This document shows, piece after piece, positions 28,154 to 38,225 of a stretch of DNA of 46,882 bases (positions within the stretch are counted from its first letter, which is position 1; each line of letters begins with the position of its first letter). The notes beneath the pieces were generated by a model. It was given only the letters and a program-made list of their open reading frames with translations, was not told the origin of the DNA and made no database searches. Position numbers and translations under genes: made by a program. The stretch is from an uncultured Flavobacteriaceae bacterium (GTDB taxonomy: Bacteria; Bacteroidota; Bacteroidia; Flavobacteriales; Flavobacteriaceae): the NCBI GenBank assembly GCA_905182575.1, contig CAJJCA010000021.1, forward strand, positions 1-46,882, in the 5' to 3' direction.

Positions 28154-29482
28154 ATGAAAATTTCACGTAAAGATAATGATGCCCTAAATGCCTTATTAAC
28201 AATTGATATCGATCGAAAAGATTTTTCTGAAAAAGTCGATATTGTATTGGGTGACTACAGAAAACAAGCCAACATCCCTGGTTTTAGAAAAGGTCATGTC
28301 CCTATGGGATTAATCAAAAAGCAATATGAGACTGCCGTTACAGCAGAGGAGGTCAATAAATTATTGCAAGAAAATTTAGAGAAATATTTAAAAGAAGAAA
28401 AAATAGACATCCTCGGGAATCCACTTCCTGTGATGAAAGAAGTACTAGATTGGACTGCTGAAACTCTTTCTTTTGATTTTGAATTAGGGCTGTCCCCTGC
28501 ATTTGAAGTTGACCTTTCTGGAAAAAAGAAAATCACACATTATCAAATCACCGCGGACGATAAGATGATCAATGAACAATTGATAATTATCAAAAGCAAC
28601 ATGGTAAATTGATTCCTCATGAAAATCCAAAAGATGATTTTGAAATTAATGCAGTGTTAAAAAATGAAGCAGCTGAAATAGAAGTAACTGCTACCTTTAA
28701 TTTAACTCAAATCACAGGTAAAAAGTAATCTTGAGGAATTAAAAAAAGCAACGGTTGGTTCCAAACTTTCTTTGGCTTTCAAGAAGCTTTTCAAGGAAGA
28801 TGCAACTGCGGCAAGACTCTTGGGGGTTGCTGAAGATAAGCTCAAAGAGATTGAAGGCTACATAGCAATTGAAATCAAGGAGATCAACGAAAGAGAATTG
28901 GCAGAATTGAATCAAGAACTTTTTGATAAACTTTTTGGACCAGGGACTGTTAAATCAGAAGCTGAAATGAAAGAAAAAATTAAAGAAGGCATTGAAAAAC
29001 AATTCCAACAGCAATCAGAGCAAAAACTATTGAATGATGTTACGGAATATTTAATTGATAATACTTCTTTTGATTTACCTGCAGAATTCCTTAAAAAATG
29101 GATGCAAAACTCAGGCAAAGAACCCCTTACTGCAGTTCGAGCCGAGGAAGAATACGAGCGTTCTGAGAAAGGAATTCGTTACCAATTGATTGAAGGAAAA
29201 TTAATTATGAAGCATGATCTTCAAATTAAATTCGAAGAATTAAAAGATTACGCCAAAGAAATGATCACCCTTCAAATGGCACAATATGGTCAGCCTGCTC
29301 CACCAGAGGAAGAGCTTGACGGAATTGTTGCAAGAGTGATGTCAAACCAAGAAGAAACCCGAAGAATATCTGATCAATTGATGAGCAATAAACTTTTGGA
29401 TTTCTTTAAAGCAAATGCTCCATTGAAAGAGAAAAAAGTCACTTTCGACGCTTTTGTAAAAGAAGCTTACGGTAAGGCCTAA
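28154..29482 (+). CDS. tig: Trigger factor (frame-shifted twice)
   Basis: Ribosome-associated chaperone that meets nascent chains at the exit tunnel. The N-terminal ribosome-binding domain has the signature-like NIPGFRKGHVPMGLIKKQY. Frame changes occur near 28585 (resuming YQKQHGKLIPHENPKDDFE) and near 28725 (resuming NLEELKKATVGSKLSLAFKK). The C-terminal helical arms run to FVKEAYGKA. Total about 442 residues, normal. The middle is the divergent PPIase-like domain seen in Bacteroidota. It lies 43 bases before clpP. Confidence 0.94.
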
Positions 29483-29525
29483 GTTTTTTTATTACTTTTA
29501 ACAAACTAGTTACAACGATATAAAG

Positions 29526-30182
29526 ATGGATTACGGAAAAGAGTTTAAAAAGTACGCAACCAAGCACCACGGCATAAGCGCCATGTACTATGATAAGATT
29601 GTAAGCAGCATGACGCCTTACATCATCGAGGAAAGACAGATGAATGTCGCCCAAATGGATGTTTTTTCACGTCTGATGATGGATCGTATTATGTTTTTAG
29701 GAACAGCGATTGACGATACGGTAGCCAATATAATTCAGGCGCAGCTTTTATTCTTACAGAGTACGGATGCCAAACGAGATATTCAAATGTATATTAACTC
29801 TCCAGGTGGTGGAGTTTATGCAGGATTGGGGATTTACGATACCATGCAATTTATCACACCAGATGTAGCAACAATTTGCACAGGAATTGCTGCCTCAATG
29901 GGAGCTGTGTTGCTTTGTGCTGGTCAAGATGGAAAGCGTTCTGCATTACCACATTCTAGGGTAATGATTCATCAACCTCTTGGAGGTGCGCAAGGACAAG
30001 CATCTGATATAGAAATCACTGCACGTGAAATCTTAAAACTGAAAGATGAATTGTACGAAATTATAGCAAAACATTCAGGACAGAAAATTGAAAAAGTTAA
30101 CCAAAACAGTGATCGTGACTATTGGATGAAAGCTGACGAAGCGAAAGCTTACGGAATGATTGACGAAGTACTTTCTTCCTAG
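29526..30182 (+). CDS. clpP: ATP-dependent Clp protease proteolytic subunit
   Basis: 218 residues, intact. Tetradecameric serine protease; catalytic Ser124 is in GIAASMG and His149 in [11 protein letters not shown], with the acidic member in the [10 protein letters not shown] segment. The INSPGG oxyanion-hole motif is at 90-95. It lies in the conserved tig-clpP-clpX order, 26 bases before clpX. Confidence 0.97.
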   Translation: MDYGKEFKKYATKHHGISAMYYDKIVSSMTPYIIEERQMNVAQMDVFSRLMMDRIMFLGTAIDDTVANIIQAQLLFLQSTDAKRDIQMYINSPGGGVYAGLGIYDTMQFITPDVATICTGIAASMGAVLLCAGQDGKRSALPHSRVMIHQPLGGAQGQASDIEITAREILKLKDELYEIIAKHSGQKIEKVNQNSDRDYWMKADEAKAYGMIDEVLSS

Positions 30183-30208
30183 AAACTAAGAATTTTATTG
30201 TTTAAATT

Positions 30209-31438
30209 ATGAGTAAAGAGGAGTTAAACTGTTCATTTTGTGGACGTGCCAAACCAGAGACTCAATTGTTGATTGCTGGTCTTGATGCTCATATTTGTGA
30301 TAAATGTATTGTTCAAGCACATGGAATTGTTCAGGAGGAAACGACTGAAATGACCACGATTTCTAAAGCTGACATTGAGTTGCATCCACCAAAAAAGTTA
30401 AAAGCTTTTTTAGATGAATATGTGATTGGGCAAGAACCGGCTAAGAAAGTGCTTTCTGTTGCGGTGTACAACCATTACAAAAGGATCAGTCAAGCCAATC
30501 AAAAAAATGACGTTGAAATTCAGAAGAGTAACATTCTTTTGGTTGGACAAACTGGAACTGGAAAAACGCTTTTAGCACAAACCATTTCTAGGTTTTTAAA
30601 TGTTCCACTATCCATTGTCGATGCAACGGTTTTGACTGAAGCGGGATATGTTGGTGAGGATGTTGAGAGTATCTTAACGCGTTTGTTGCAAGCCGCTGAC
30701 TATGACGTAGATCGCGCTCAAAATGGAATTGTTTTCATTGATGAGATTGATAAAATTGCTCGTAAAGGTGATAATCCTTCAATCACTAGAGATGTTTCTG
30801 GAGAAGGAGTTCAGCAAGCCCTGTTGAAGCTTTTAGAGGGAACCATTGTGAATGTTCCGCCAAAAGGGGGGAGAAAGCACCCAGATCAGAAATTTATTGA
30901 AGTAGACACGTCTAACATTCTTTTTATTGCAGGAGGAGCTTTTGACGGAATCAATAGGAGTATCAATAAACGATTGAATCTTCAAGCCATTGGTTACAAC
31001 ACAAGTAAGGAATCTAAAAAAGTTGATACTGAAAATATTTTGCAATATGTCACGCCAAAAGACATTCGTTCTTTCGGATTGATTCCTGAAATTATTGGAC
31101 GCTTGCCAGTACTGACTTATATGAGTCCTTTAGATAAAGAAACTTTAAACTCTATCTTAACTGTTCCAAAAAATGCTCTGGTTAAACAATATGTTCGCCT
31201 TTTTGAAATGGACGGAATCAAATTGAGCTTTACGCAAGGTGCCTTGGATTTTATTGTAGAAAAAGCACTGGATTATAATCTAGGGGCAAGGGGTCTCCGT
31301 TCTCTTTGTGAGGGGATTTTGAGCGATGCAATGTTTGAGCTTCCTGAGTCAGAAGTTAAAGAATTAAAAATAACAAAAGCCTACGCTGAAGAAAAAATAG
31401 GCAAGGTGATACACCCCGCTTTAAAAGTAGTTTCCTAA
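30209..31438 (+). CDS. clpX: ATP-dependent Clp protease ATP-binding subunit ClpX
   Basis: 409 residues, intact. The N-terminal zinc-binding domain has Cys8, Cys11, Cys30 and Cys33; Walker A is GQTGTGKT (113-120); the pore loop is GYVGEDVE; Walker B is IVFIDEIDK. ClpX unfolds tagged substrates and feeds them to ClpP. Its stop overlaps that of the convergent GH3-like gene by 3-4 bases; no terminator is seen between them. Confidence 0.97.
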   Translation: MSKEELNCSFCGRAKPETQLLIAGLDAHICDKCIVQAHGIVQEETTEMTTISKADIELHPPKKLKAFLDEYVIGQEPAKKVLSVAVYNHYKRISQANQKNDVEIQKSNILLVGQTGTGKTLLAQTISRFLNVPLSIVDATVLTEAGYVGEDVESILTRLLQAADYDVDRAQNGIVFIDEIDKIARKGDNPSITRDVSGEGVQQALLKLLEGTIVNVPPKGGRKHPDQKFIEVDTSNILFIAGGAFDGINRSINKRLNLQAIGYNTSKESKKVDTENILQYVTPKDIRSFGLIPEIIGRLPVLTYMSPLDKETLNSILTVPKNALVKQYVRLFEMDGIKLSFTQGALDFIVEKALDYNLGARGLRSLCEGILSDAMFELPESEVKELKITKAYAEEKIGKVIHPALKVVS

Positions 31439-32951
31439 TAATTAATTTTTAATAGTTCTTCTAATAAAACTCGATTGTTAGATAAACGCGGTACTTTGTG
31501 TTGCCCGCCTAATTTTTTATTCTTTGAACAACCATTGGTAGAACAAACCTTTTTTTACCGCATGAACTTTTGGTATTTCAAGGGTTATTTTTTTATATCT
31601 TTTTGCTTCATAATCTGAATTTTCTTCTTTTAAAAATTGATCAAGTAGTTGCGTGAAACAAAGCAAATATTAAAGCTTCTTTAAATTCAATCAACCACTC
31701 GTGTCCCCCTTTTTTATCATCCTCCATAAATATAGGTCCTGCCGTAAAGTCAATCACCTCAACCTCCATCACCTTAGCAGCCTTGCTCAATGCCACTTCC
31801 GCATTATCTACCATCAATTCCTCTCCAAAAACATTGATGTGGCTCTTTGTCCTTCCTGTAACTTGAATTCTATAGGGACTCAAGCCAGTGAACTTGACGG
31901 TGTCACCAATTTTGTACCTCCAAAGCCCAGAATTGGTGGTGATTACCATAGCATAATTTGTGTTTAACGCAACTTCACTTAAGGGTATAATTGCTTCAGC
32001 TTCGCTTGAGATTTCGGATTTAACAGGGATAAATTCATAAAAAATCCCATAATCCAGCATCAATAATAATTCATTAGAATCGTTTCGATCTTGAATTCCG
32101 AAAAAGCCTTCGGAAGCGTTAAAGATCTCATAATAGTTCATTTCCTTATGATTCATTATTTTCTCAAACTGACTTTGATAAGGTTGAAAGCTCACCCCAC
32201 CGTGAAAGTAAACTTCAATATCAGGCCAAACCTCATTGATATTGGCTTTTCCTGTTTTGGCCAACACATTTTGAAGTAAAACAAGCATCCAAGAAGGAAT
32301 ACCAGCAAGACTTGTTACTTTTTCACTAATGGATTCTTGAATTATCGCCTCCATTTTGGTTTCCCATTCAGACATTAGAGACACTTTTTGGCTTGGGGTG
32401 CTTCCCAGTTCAGCCCAAAAAGGTAAATTATCTATGATGATGGCGGACAAGTCACCAAAATAAGAGTCAGTATTTTGATAAAGTTCATTACTTCCGCCCA
32501 GACGCAAACATTTACCAGAAAGAATCTGAGCCTCTTCATTATTGTTGAAATAAATCGACAGCATGTCTTTCCCAGCCTTGTAATGACAGTTTTCTAGGGA
32601 CTCCGTACTGATTGGGATAAACTTGCTTTTTGCATTGCTGGTTCCACTTGATTTGGCAAACCACTTGATGGGACTTGGGCAGAAAATATTTTGCTCCCCT
32701 TGTCGACACCTTTCTATTTCAGGATAAATGTCCTCATAGCTAACGATGGGCAATCGGTTCTTGAAATCTGAATAATTTTTAATGGAAGCGAATTCATGTT
32801 CGATTCCATATTCTGTTTTATGAGCCCATCTTAATAGGCCTTGAAGGAGCTCTTGTTGTACCTCGTTTGGATACTTCATAAAAAGCTCCATTTGGTGAAT
32901 ACGTTTTTTGAGAAACCAAGATGCTACAGAATTGAATAAGGGGATTGGCAT
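31435..32951 (-). CDS. GH3 (auxin-responsive promoter) family acyl-adenylating enzyme (frame-shifted)
   Basis: A member of the adenylate-forming GH3 family, known in plants to join amino acids to auxin or jasmonate; the bacterial substrate is unknown. [17 protein letters not shown] is the ATP-binding P-loop-like motif, [10 protein letters not shown] and [14 protein letters not shown] are the core motifs, and [15 protein letters not shown] precedes the mobile C-domain. A frame change near 31640 resumes [19 protein letters not shown], and another near 31525 leads to [19 protein letters not shown], with the stop at 31435. Total about 505 residues. It is divergent from the DUF2797 gene, with a 48-base gap. 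Confidence 0.88.
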
Positions 32952-32999
32952 AAGAAATGGTATCTTTATAATGTAAAAATAGTAAAACTTTTAGCAATA

Positions 33000-33792
33000 A
33001 TGTTTCAAGGTGTTTTAAGAAAAATGATAACTGAGGAAGGAAGTCCAATTAAGTACTTTCTTAATTTAGAAAATGATTTCATTGCATTCAACCAATATCT
33101 AAACCGAACGATATCGCTCAGTTTTGATGGTACAGAGTGCATAAGCTGTAAGGTTGAAAAGCCGATTTTTAGACAGGGATTTTGTAAAAACTGTTTTTTT
33201 GAGCAACCGGCTGCCGGTGATTGGATCATGCGGCCAGAACTGAGTAAAGCTCATCTGGGAATAGTTGATAGGGACTTGGAATTTGAGAAGAAAGTCCAAC
33301 TGCAACCCCATCTTGTTTACCTTTCGCTGAGCAGTCATCTAAAAGTAGGAGTCACTAGGGATAATCAAATCCCTACGCGTTGGATTGATCAAGGAGCCCA
33401 TGAAGCGGTTAGTATTTTGAGTGTTCCCAATCGCTACTTGGCGGGAGTTGGAGAGGTGGCTTTAAAGACAATTTTGTCTGACAAAACCAATTGGAGAAAA
33501 ATGCTTCAGAATGATTTTGAACCCATTGATTGGAGTGAAGCCATCCATCAAGGCAGTAGATTACCTTCCAAAAGATTTAAAACCTTATATCATAGCCGAT
33601 CCTAAAATAATTAAGCTTGAGTTTCCAGTACTTCAATATCCAGAAAAAGTAAAAAGCCTTAACCTTGAAAAAGAAAATTTTTATTCAGGAGTTTTAAAAG
33701 GAATCAAAGGACAATATTTGATTTTTGAAGATCAGACGGTTTATAACATTCGATCAAATGAAGGGACAAAAGTCAAGATTGAAATCACTTAA
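33000..33792 (+). CDS. DUF2797 family protein (frame-shifted)
   Basis: About 264 residues. A zinc-ribbon-like Cys set (CISC, then CKNCFF) lies near residues 47-67. A domain of unknown role follows, with HLVYLSLSSHLKVGVTRDNQ and PTRWIDQGAHEAVSI; the latter resembles a GIY-YIG-like layout in this family (weak inference). The frame changes near 33550, resuming AVDYLPKDLKPYIIADPK and ending NIRSNEGTKVKIEIT. Cytoplasmic, no signal. The family name is recognised; no function is known to me. Confidence 0.83.
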
Positions 33793-33799
33793 TTTTTAT

Positions 33800-34528
33800 C
33801 TATATTTTTGAGGAATCACTCAGTAATTCATTTAAATCTTTGAACTCCTTTGCTGAAAGATAGCGCCATTTTCCTACTTTTAAATCCAAGTTTACATTCA
33901 TAATCCTTACCCTTATCAATTCTGTCACACGATAATCTAGGTACTCACACATCCTTCTAATCTGACGGTTCAATCCTTGGGTGAGTATGATTTTAAACTC
34001 ATTTTTATGGGTTTGTTTTACAAAGCATTTCTTGGTGACCGTATCCAAGATAGGAACACCGTTAGACATTTTATGGAGGAACTCTTTGGTGATGGGTTTG
34101 TTTACGGTAACAATGTATTCCTTCTCATGATTATTCCTTGCCCTTAAAATCTTATTGACAATGTCTCCATCATTGGTCAAGAAAATCAACCCTTCACTCG
34201 CTTTGTCAAGTCTTCCAATGGGGAAAATCCTTTTTGAATAGTTGATGTAGTCTATGATGTTGTCTTTTTCAACACGGGTGTCCGTGGTGCAAACAATTCC
34301 TTTGGGCTTATTAAAAGCAATATAAACGAGTTTGTTTTTGGGATTACTTATTGCTTCGCCGTTAACTACGATTTTATCCTCCGCGCTTACTTTTAAGCCC
34401 ATTTCAACAGGCTCACCATTGACCAGTACTCGACCGTCAGCAATCAGTCTGTCAGCCTCTCTTCTTGAGCAGTAGCCTATTTCACTGAGGTATTTATTGA
34501 TTCGGGTTACGGTTTGATTATTTTCCAT
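33800..34528 (-). CDS. rluF: 23S rRNA pseudouridine(2604) synthase
   Basis: 242 residues, intact. An N-terminal S4 RNA-binding domain ([20 protein letters not shown]) precedes an RsuA/RluB-type catalytic core with the nucleophile Asp108 in [10 protein letters not shown]. The HEKEYIVTV and [16 protein letters not shown] segments match RluF rather than RsuA. It is the third gene after sppA and yhhQ, with an 11-base gap. Confidence 0.92.
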   Translation of the reverse strand: MENNQTVTRINKYLSEIGYCSRREADRLIADGRVLVNGEPVEMGLKVSAEDKIVVNGEAISNPKNKLVYIAFNKPKGIVCTTDTRVEKDNIIDYINYSKRIFPIGRLDKASEGLIFLTNDGDIVNKILRARNNHEKEYIVTVNKPITKEFLHKMSNGVPILDTVTKKCFVKQTHKNEFKIILTQGLNRQIRRMCEYLDYRVTELIRVRIMNVNLDLKVGKWRYLSAKEFKDLNELLSDSSKI

Positions 34529-34539
34529 TTATATGTTTA

Positions 34540-35240
34540 TCAAATGAGAAGTTCTTCGCCTTCTTTGAGATTAAATTTTCTTTTAAAAAGCCAAACAAAT
34601 AGGTAGAGCAGTGGGGTGTCAAAAGCAGCAACGAGTACTTTAAATATAAAACCAGAGAGCACCAATCCAAAGAACAAATCCCAGGGGAGTATTTCGAAGA
34701 GGCACAACAATGAAATGACGGTGAAAGTGTCTAAGAATTGAGAAGCAAAAGTGGAAAAGTTATTCCGCAACCACAAATGTTTTCCTTTGGTGAATTTTTT
34801 CCAAAAGTGATAAATTCTAATGTCAACAAATTGGGCGGCTAGATAGGCCAACATTGAGGCCAACACAGCCAAAGGAGACAATGAAAAAACTTTTTCAAAA
34901 TCATTATTACTTAAAGGTGAATTTTCCATTACAGGAACTGCACCTGCTAAAAGAACAATACCCATCGAGAAAAAGGAAGCAAAAATTCCAGCGATAACGA
35001 CTTGATTTGCCTTTTTCTTCCCATAAATTTCTGAAATTAAATCCGTAATCAAAAACGTCAATGGATAGGGAAGAATCCCCACAGAAAGTTCAAAAAGTTT
35101 TATTCCAAAAATCTCCATATCGAAAGGATACCAATAGAAGAATTTTTGAAAAATTAAATTTGAAACTACTAAAGAAGTGATAAATAGGCACCAAGGTAGA
35201 GGTAAATCTTGGCTGCAAGTTCTTGTTTTATAACCTTCAT
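34540..35240 (-). CDS. Queuosine precursor transporter, YhhQ/VUT family (frame-shifted)
   Basis: Inner-membrane transporter with about six helices, thought to import preQ0/preQ1 for tRNA queuosine. The ATG at 35240 abuts the sppA stop (TAA then ATG), so translation is coupled. The N-terminus (MKVIKQELAAKIYLYLG) changes frame near 35190, resuming ITSLVVSNLIFQKFFYWYPF, then PYPLTFLITDLISEIYGKKK, the family signature, and LRNNFSTFASQFLDTFTVI. About 233 residues. Substrate by family only. Confidence 0.88.
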
Positions 35241-36993
35241 TTATTCAATTTTTAAATGGTAGGGAATTCTTGTTTGAATCCCGTCTAATTTATTAAAGTC
35301 GAGGTAAGTTGAAGTGAATTTTTCAAGAGGATTATTAAATATTTTAGTTTTAATAAGTGGAAGTACACCTGACAGCATGCTCCCCAAATCTTGTTTTATT
35401 TTAGGAAATTCAATAACATTATAAGTTGTTATTTCAGCCAATGATGCAGCCGATTTAATGGCAGCTTGCAAACCACCAAGCGCATCAACCAGTCCAATTT
35501 CCAGAGCTTCTTTTCCGGACCAAACTCGACCTTGTGCGATCTCTTCAACTTGTTCGAGATTCATTGATCTTCCTTCAGCAACATGAGATTTAAATTTCTC
35601 ATAAATCTTTTCGATAGCCGCCTTTGTCGTTTTTCTGTATCCTTCTTGTAAAGGTTCAAACACGCTGTATCCCATTGCATTTCGGTGGGTACTGACTTGT
35701 TCGGCATTGATTCCAAGCTTATCTGCCAACCCCTGTTAAATCACCAGCAGCAAAAACACCAATCGACCCTGTGATGGTCATTGGGTCAGCAAAAATCTTA
35801 TCCGCATTTGATGCAATATAATATCCTCCCGAAGCAGCAACATTTCCCATAGAAACTACAATCGGTTTTAAAGAATCTAATTGTTTAAGCGAATTCAAAA
35901 TTATTTCAGAGGTCAGCGCATCTCCACCGGGAGAATTAATCCTGAGAACCATCCCCTTTATGTTTTCATTTTCATTTATTTCCTTAATTGCCTCTAAAAA
36001 TACTTTTTGTCCAATAACTGTTTCGCTTCCCTCACCATACATGATGTTTCCCTGAGCATATAAAATTGCAATACGATCATTTACTTGCTTATTATAAGGG
36101 GTGATTTGACCATCAAGTTTTTCAGAATCAATGCTGTTAATTTCGCTGGAATGGTCTAATGCAATCGCATCCTTGATCCGATTTAGGTATTCATCTTCGT
36201 GAATGATGCCGTCAATGATTCCGTTTTGCAGCGCTTCATTAGCATCGTTAACCAATAAATTTTCCGCAATCTCATCTAACTTTACGGGGCTAATGTTTCT
36301 ACTTTCAGCAACTTCTTCGCGAAAGGTTCCCCAGATGGAAGTTATTAATGACTTTATCTGCATCCGGTTTTCTTCACTCATTTTATCCTGAAGAAAAGGC
36401 TCTACCGCACTTTTGTATTTACCATGGCGAATGACTTCCATTTTGATACCATATTCGTTTTGAAATTTATTATAAAAAAGTACTTCAGAGGAAAGACCTT
36501 TGATCTCCATTCTCCCAAGAGGATTAATAAAAATACTGTCAGCAACCGATGATAAGTAGTATCCCTTTTGGGTAAGAAAATCAGCATAGGCATAAATAAA
36601 CTTCCCAGAGGATTTAAAATCAATTAATGTTTTTCTGATCTCACGCGCCTGTGCCCATCCAGCACTTGAGAATCCAGCTTTGAGGCTGATTCCTTTGATC
36701 TTTGGGTTGGACTTTGCGTTGTTTATGCTTCCGATGATTTGATTAATTCCGGTAACATTTGGATTAAGATCTAAGGATTCTTCAAATGGATTTAATTGAG
36801 GTGCACGATCATTGATTACTTTGTTTAAATCGAGACTTACAACACTGTTTTCTTCGAGATTAATCGGTGCACTCGAACTGATTGTTGCAGCGGTTGCTAT
36901 AGCTGCGATTCCCATAAAAAAGAAAATCAAAATAATTCCCAAGGCAACAAGACTTCCTAAGAACGAAGCGAAAAAACTTTTAAAAAAACTCAT
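35241..36993 (-). CDS. sppA: Signal peptide peptidase SppA, 67-kDa type (frame-shifted)
   Basis: Membrane-bound serine/lysine protease that degrades cleaved signal peptides. One N-terminal transmembrane helix is followed by two tandem SppA domains. The general-base Lys is probably in RHGKYKSAVEPF, and the Ser nucleophile in NVAASGGYYIAS. The frame changes near 35725, between SIGVFAAGDL and LADKLGINAEQVSTHRN. About 584 residues. I chose the ATG at 36993 (MSFFKSFFASFL) because a -7 element overlaps an alternative GTG start at 37014. It is first in a unit with yhhQ and rluF. Confidence 0.92.
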
Positions 36994-37013
36994 ATTCTTC
37001 TCAAATTTAGTCA

Positions 37014-37021
37014 CAAAGATA
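37014..37021 (-). promoter_or_regulatory. Bacteroidota -7 element upstream of sppA
   Basis: TATCTTTG on the minus strand. It covers the first base of an upstream GTG codon, so a transcript from here would begin after that codon; this favours the ATG at 36993. Confidence 0.5.
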
Positions 37022-37056
37022 GGCTTTGTTGTTTTGTTTTACGAAATTTGCCGCCA

Positions 37057-37509
37057 ATGATTAAAATGACTACAACCTATATTTCTTTGGGATGCAATCA
37101 AGGAGTTCGAATAGAAAACCTTCACAAGGCAATGCTCGAAATTCAAAAGAAAGTGGGTGCAATTAAAAGAGCTTCTTCCATTTATGAAACCCCAGCTTGG
37201 GGTTTTGAAGGCCCCGATTTTTTAAACGCTTGTTTGTGTGTCCACACAGAACTTTCAGCTGAGGAATTGCTTACCCAGCTTTTAGAAATTGAAATTTCAA
37301 TGGGAAGGGTACGTTCATCTGAATTAAAATACACCTCTCGTTCCATTGATTTGGATGTGCTTTTTTATGCGGATCAAATTATATCAACTGAATTTCTAAC
37401 TGTTCCCCATCCTCGATTAGCGCTTCGTAATTTTATCTTATTCCCCATGGCTGAAATTGAGCAAGAAATGCCAGATCCAAAATTAGAAAAATCTATTTTA
37501 GAATATTAG
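37057..37509 (+). CDS. folK: 2-amino-4-hydroxy-6-hydroxymethyldihydropteridine pyrophosphokinase
   Basis: Transfers pyrophosphate from ATP to the folate precursor pterin. 150 residues from the ATG at 37057 (MIKMTTTYISLGCNQGVRIE); SIYETPAWGFEGPDFLNAC and the signature RSIDLDVLFY are present, followed by PHPRLALRNFILFP. The TAG at 37507-37509 is followed in the same frame by 18 more sense codons (KSIPKRLGEELSVKE at the end) before a TAA at 37564, so the stop might be a miscall. It is divergent from sppA and convergent with the SpoU gene. Confidence 0.93.
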   Translation: MIKMTTTYISLGCNQGVRIENLHKAMLEIQKKVGAIKRASSIYETPAWGFEGPDFLNACLCVHTELSAEELLTQLLEIEISMGRVRSSELKYTSRSIDLDVLFYADQIISTEFLTVPHPRLALRNFILFPMAEIEQEMPDPKLEKSILEY

Positions 37510-37569
37510 GCTTCCGATAAAAGTATTCCGAAAAGATTAGGAGAAGAATTAAGTGTTAAAGAATAATAG

Positions 37570-38105
37570 TTAAAGTTGCTTGACCTTGCTATAGAAATCC
37601 CAAACTACAACTCCAGTCGCAACAGAAATATTTAGAGAATGCTTGGTACCTTCTTGAGGGATTTCGATCACACCTTCACATTGATTCACCGTATTTTGTG
37701 TTACGCCCTTAACCTCATTCCCCAGAATAAAAGCATACTTAACCCCTTTGATGGGTGTGAACTTTTCTAAAGATAGAGAAGCTTCAGCTTGTTCGATCGC
37801 GAACAATTGCACCTCTTTTTCTTTCAACGAAGCGATAAGTAGATCTATTTCCTCATGATACTCCCAGGCAACGGATGCTGTCGCACCCAATGCAGTTTTC
37901 TGAATGTCTCGGTGGGGTGGAGTAGCCGTGATCCCACAGAGATGAATCTTTTCAATCATAAAAGCATCGGCAGTTCTAAATACGGAACCAATGTTATTTA
38001 GACTTCTAATATCCTACGATTAATAACTAATAAAAGATCACTTGCAACTTTTTTAAACTCTTCAATTGACTTTCGATTTAACTCACTGTTTTTTAACTTT
38101 CGCAT
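37570..38105 (-). CDS. TrmH/SpoU family RNA 2'-O-methyltransferase (frame-shifted)
   Basis: SAM-dependent RNA ribose methyltransferase of the SPOUT fold. The ATG at 38105 opens MRKLKNSELNRKSIEEFKK. The frame changes near 38005, resuming RSLNNIGSVFRTADAF, which contains motif 1 (N-x-G-S/A-x-x-R) with the catalytic Arg. Motif 2 is FILGNEVKGV and motif 3 is IPQEGTKHSLNISVATGVVV, forming the trefoil knot. About 178 residues, short, without an extra RNA-binding domain. Target nucleotide (tRNA or rRNA) not known. Confidence 0.9.
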
Positions 38106-38225
38106 TGGATCAAAAATAAGAAATTAAGTCTCCTGATTTTCATTCTATTTTAATTTAAGTAATCTGTACTTATTTATTTCATAAGTTTTTATAGAATAAT
38201 TACATTCGCATAAACCCATAACTGC

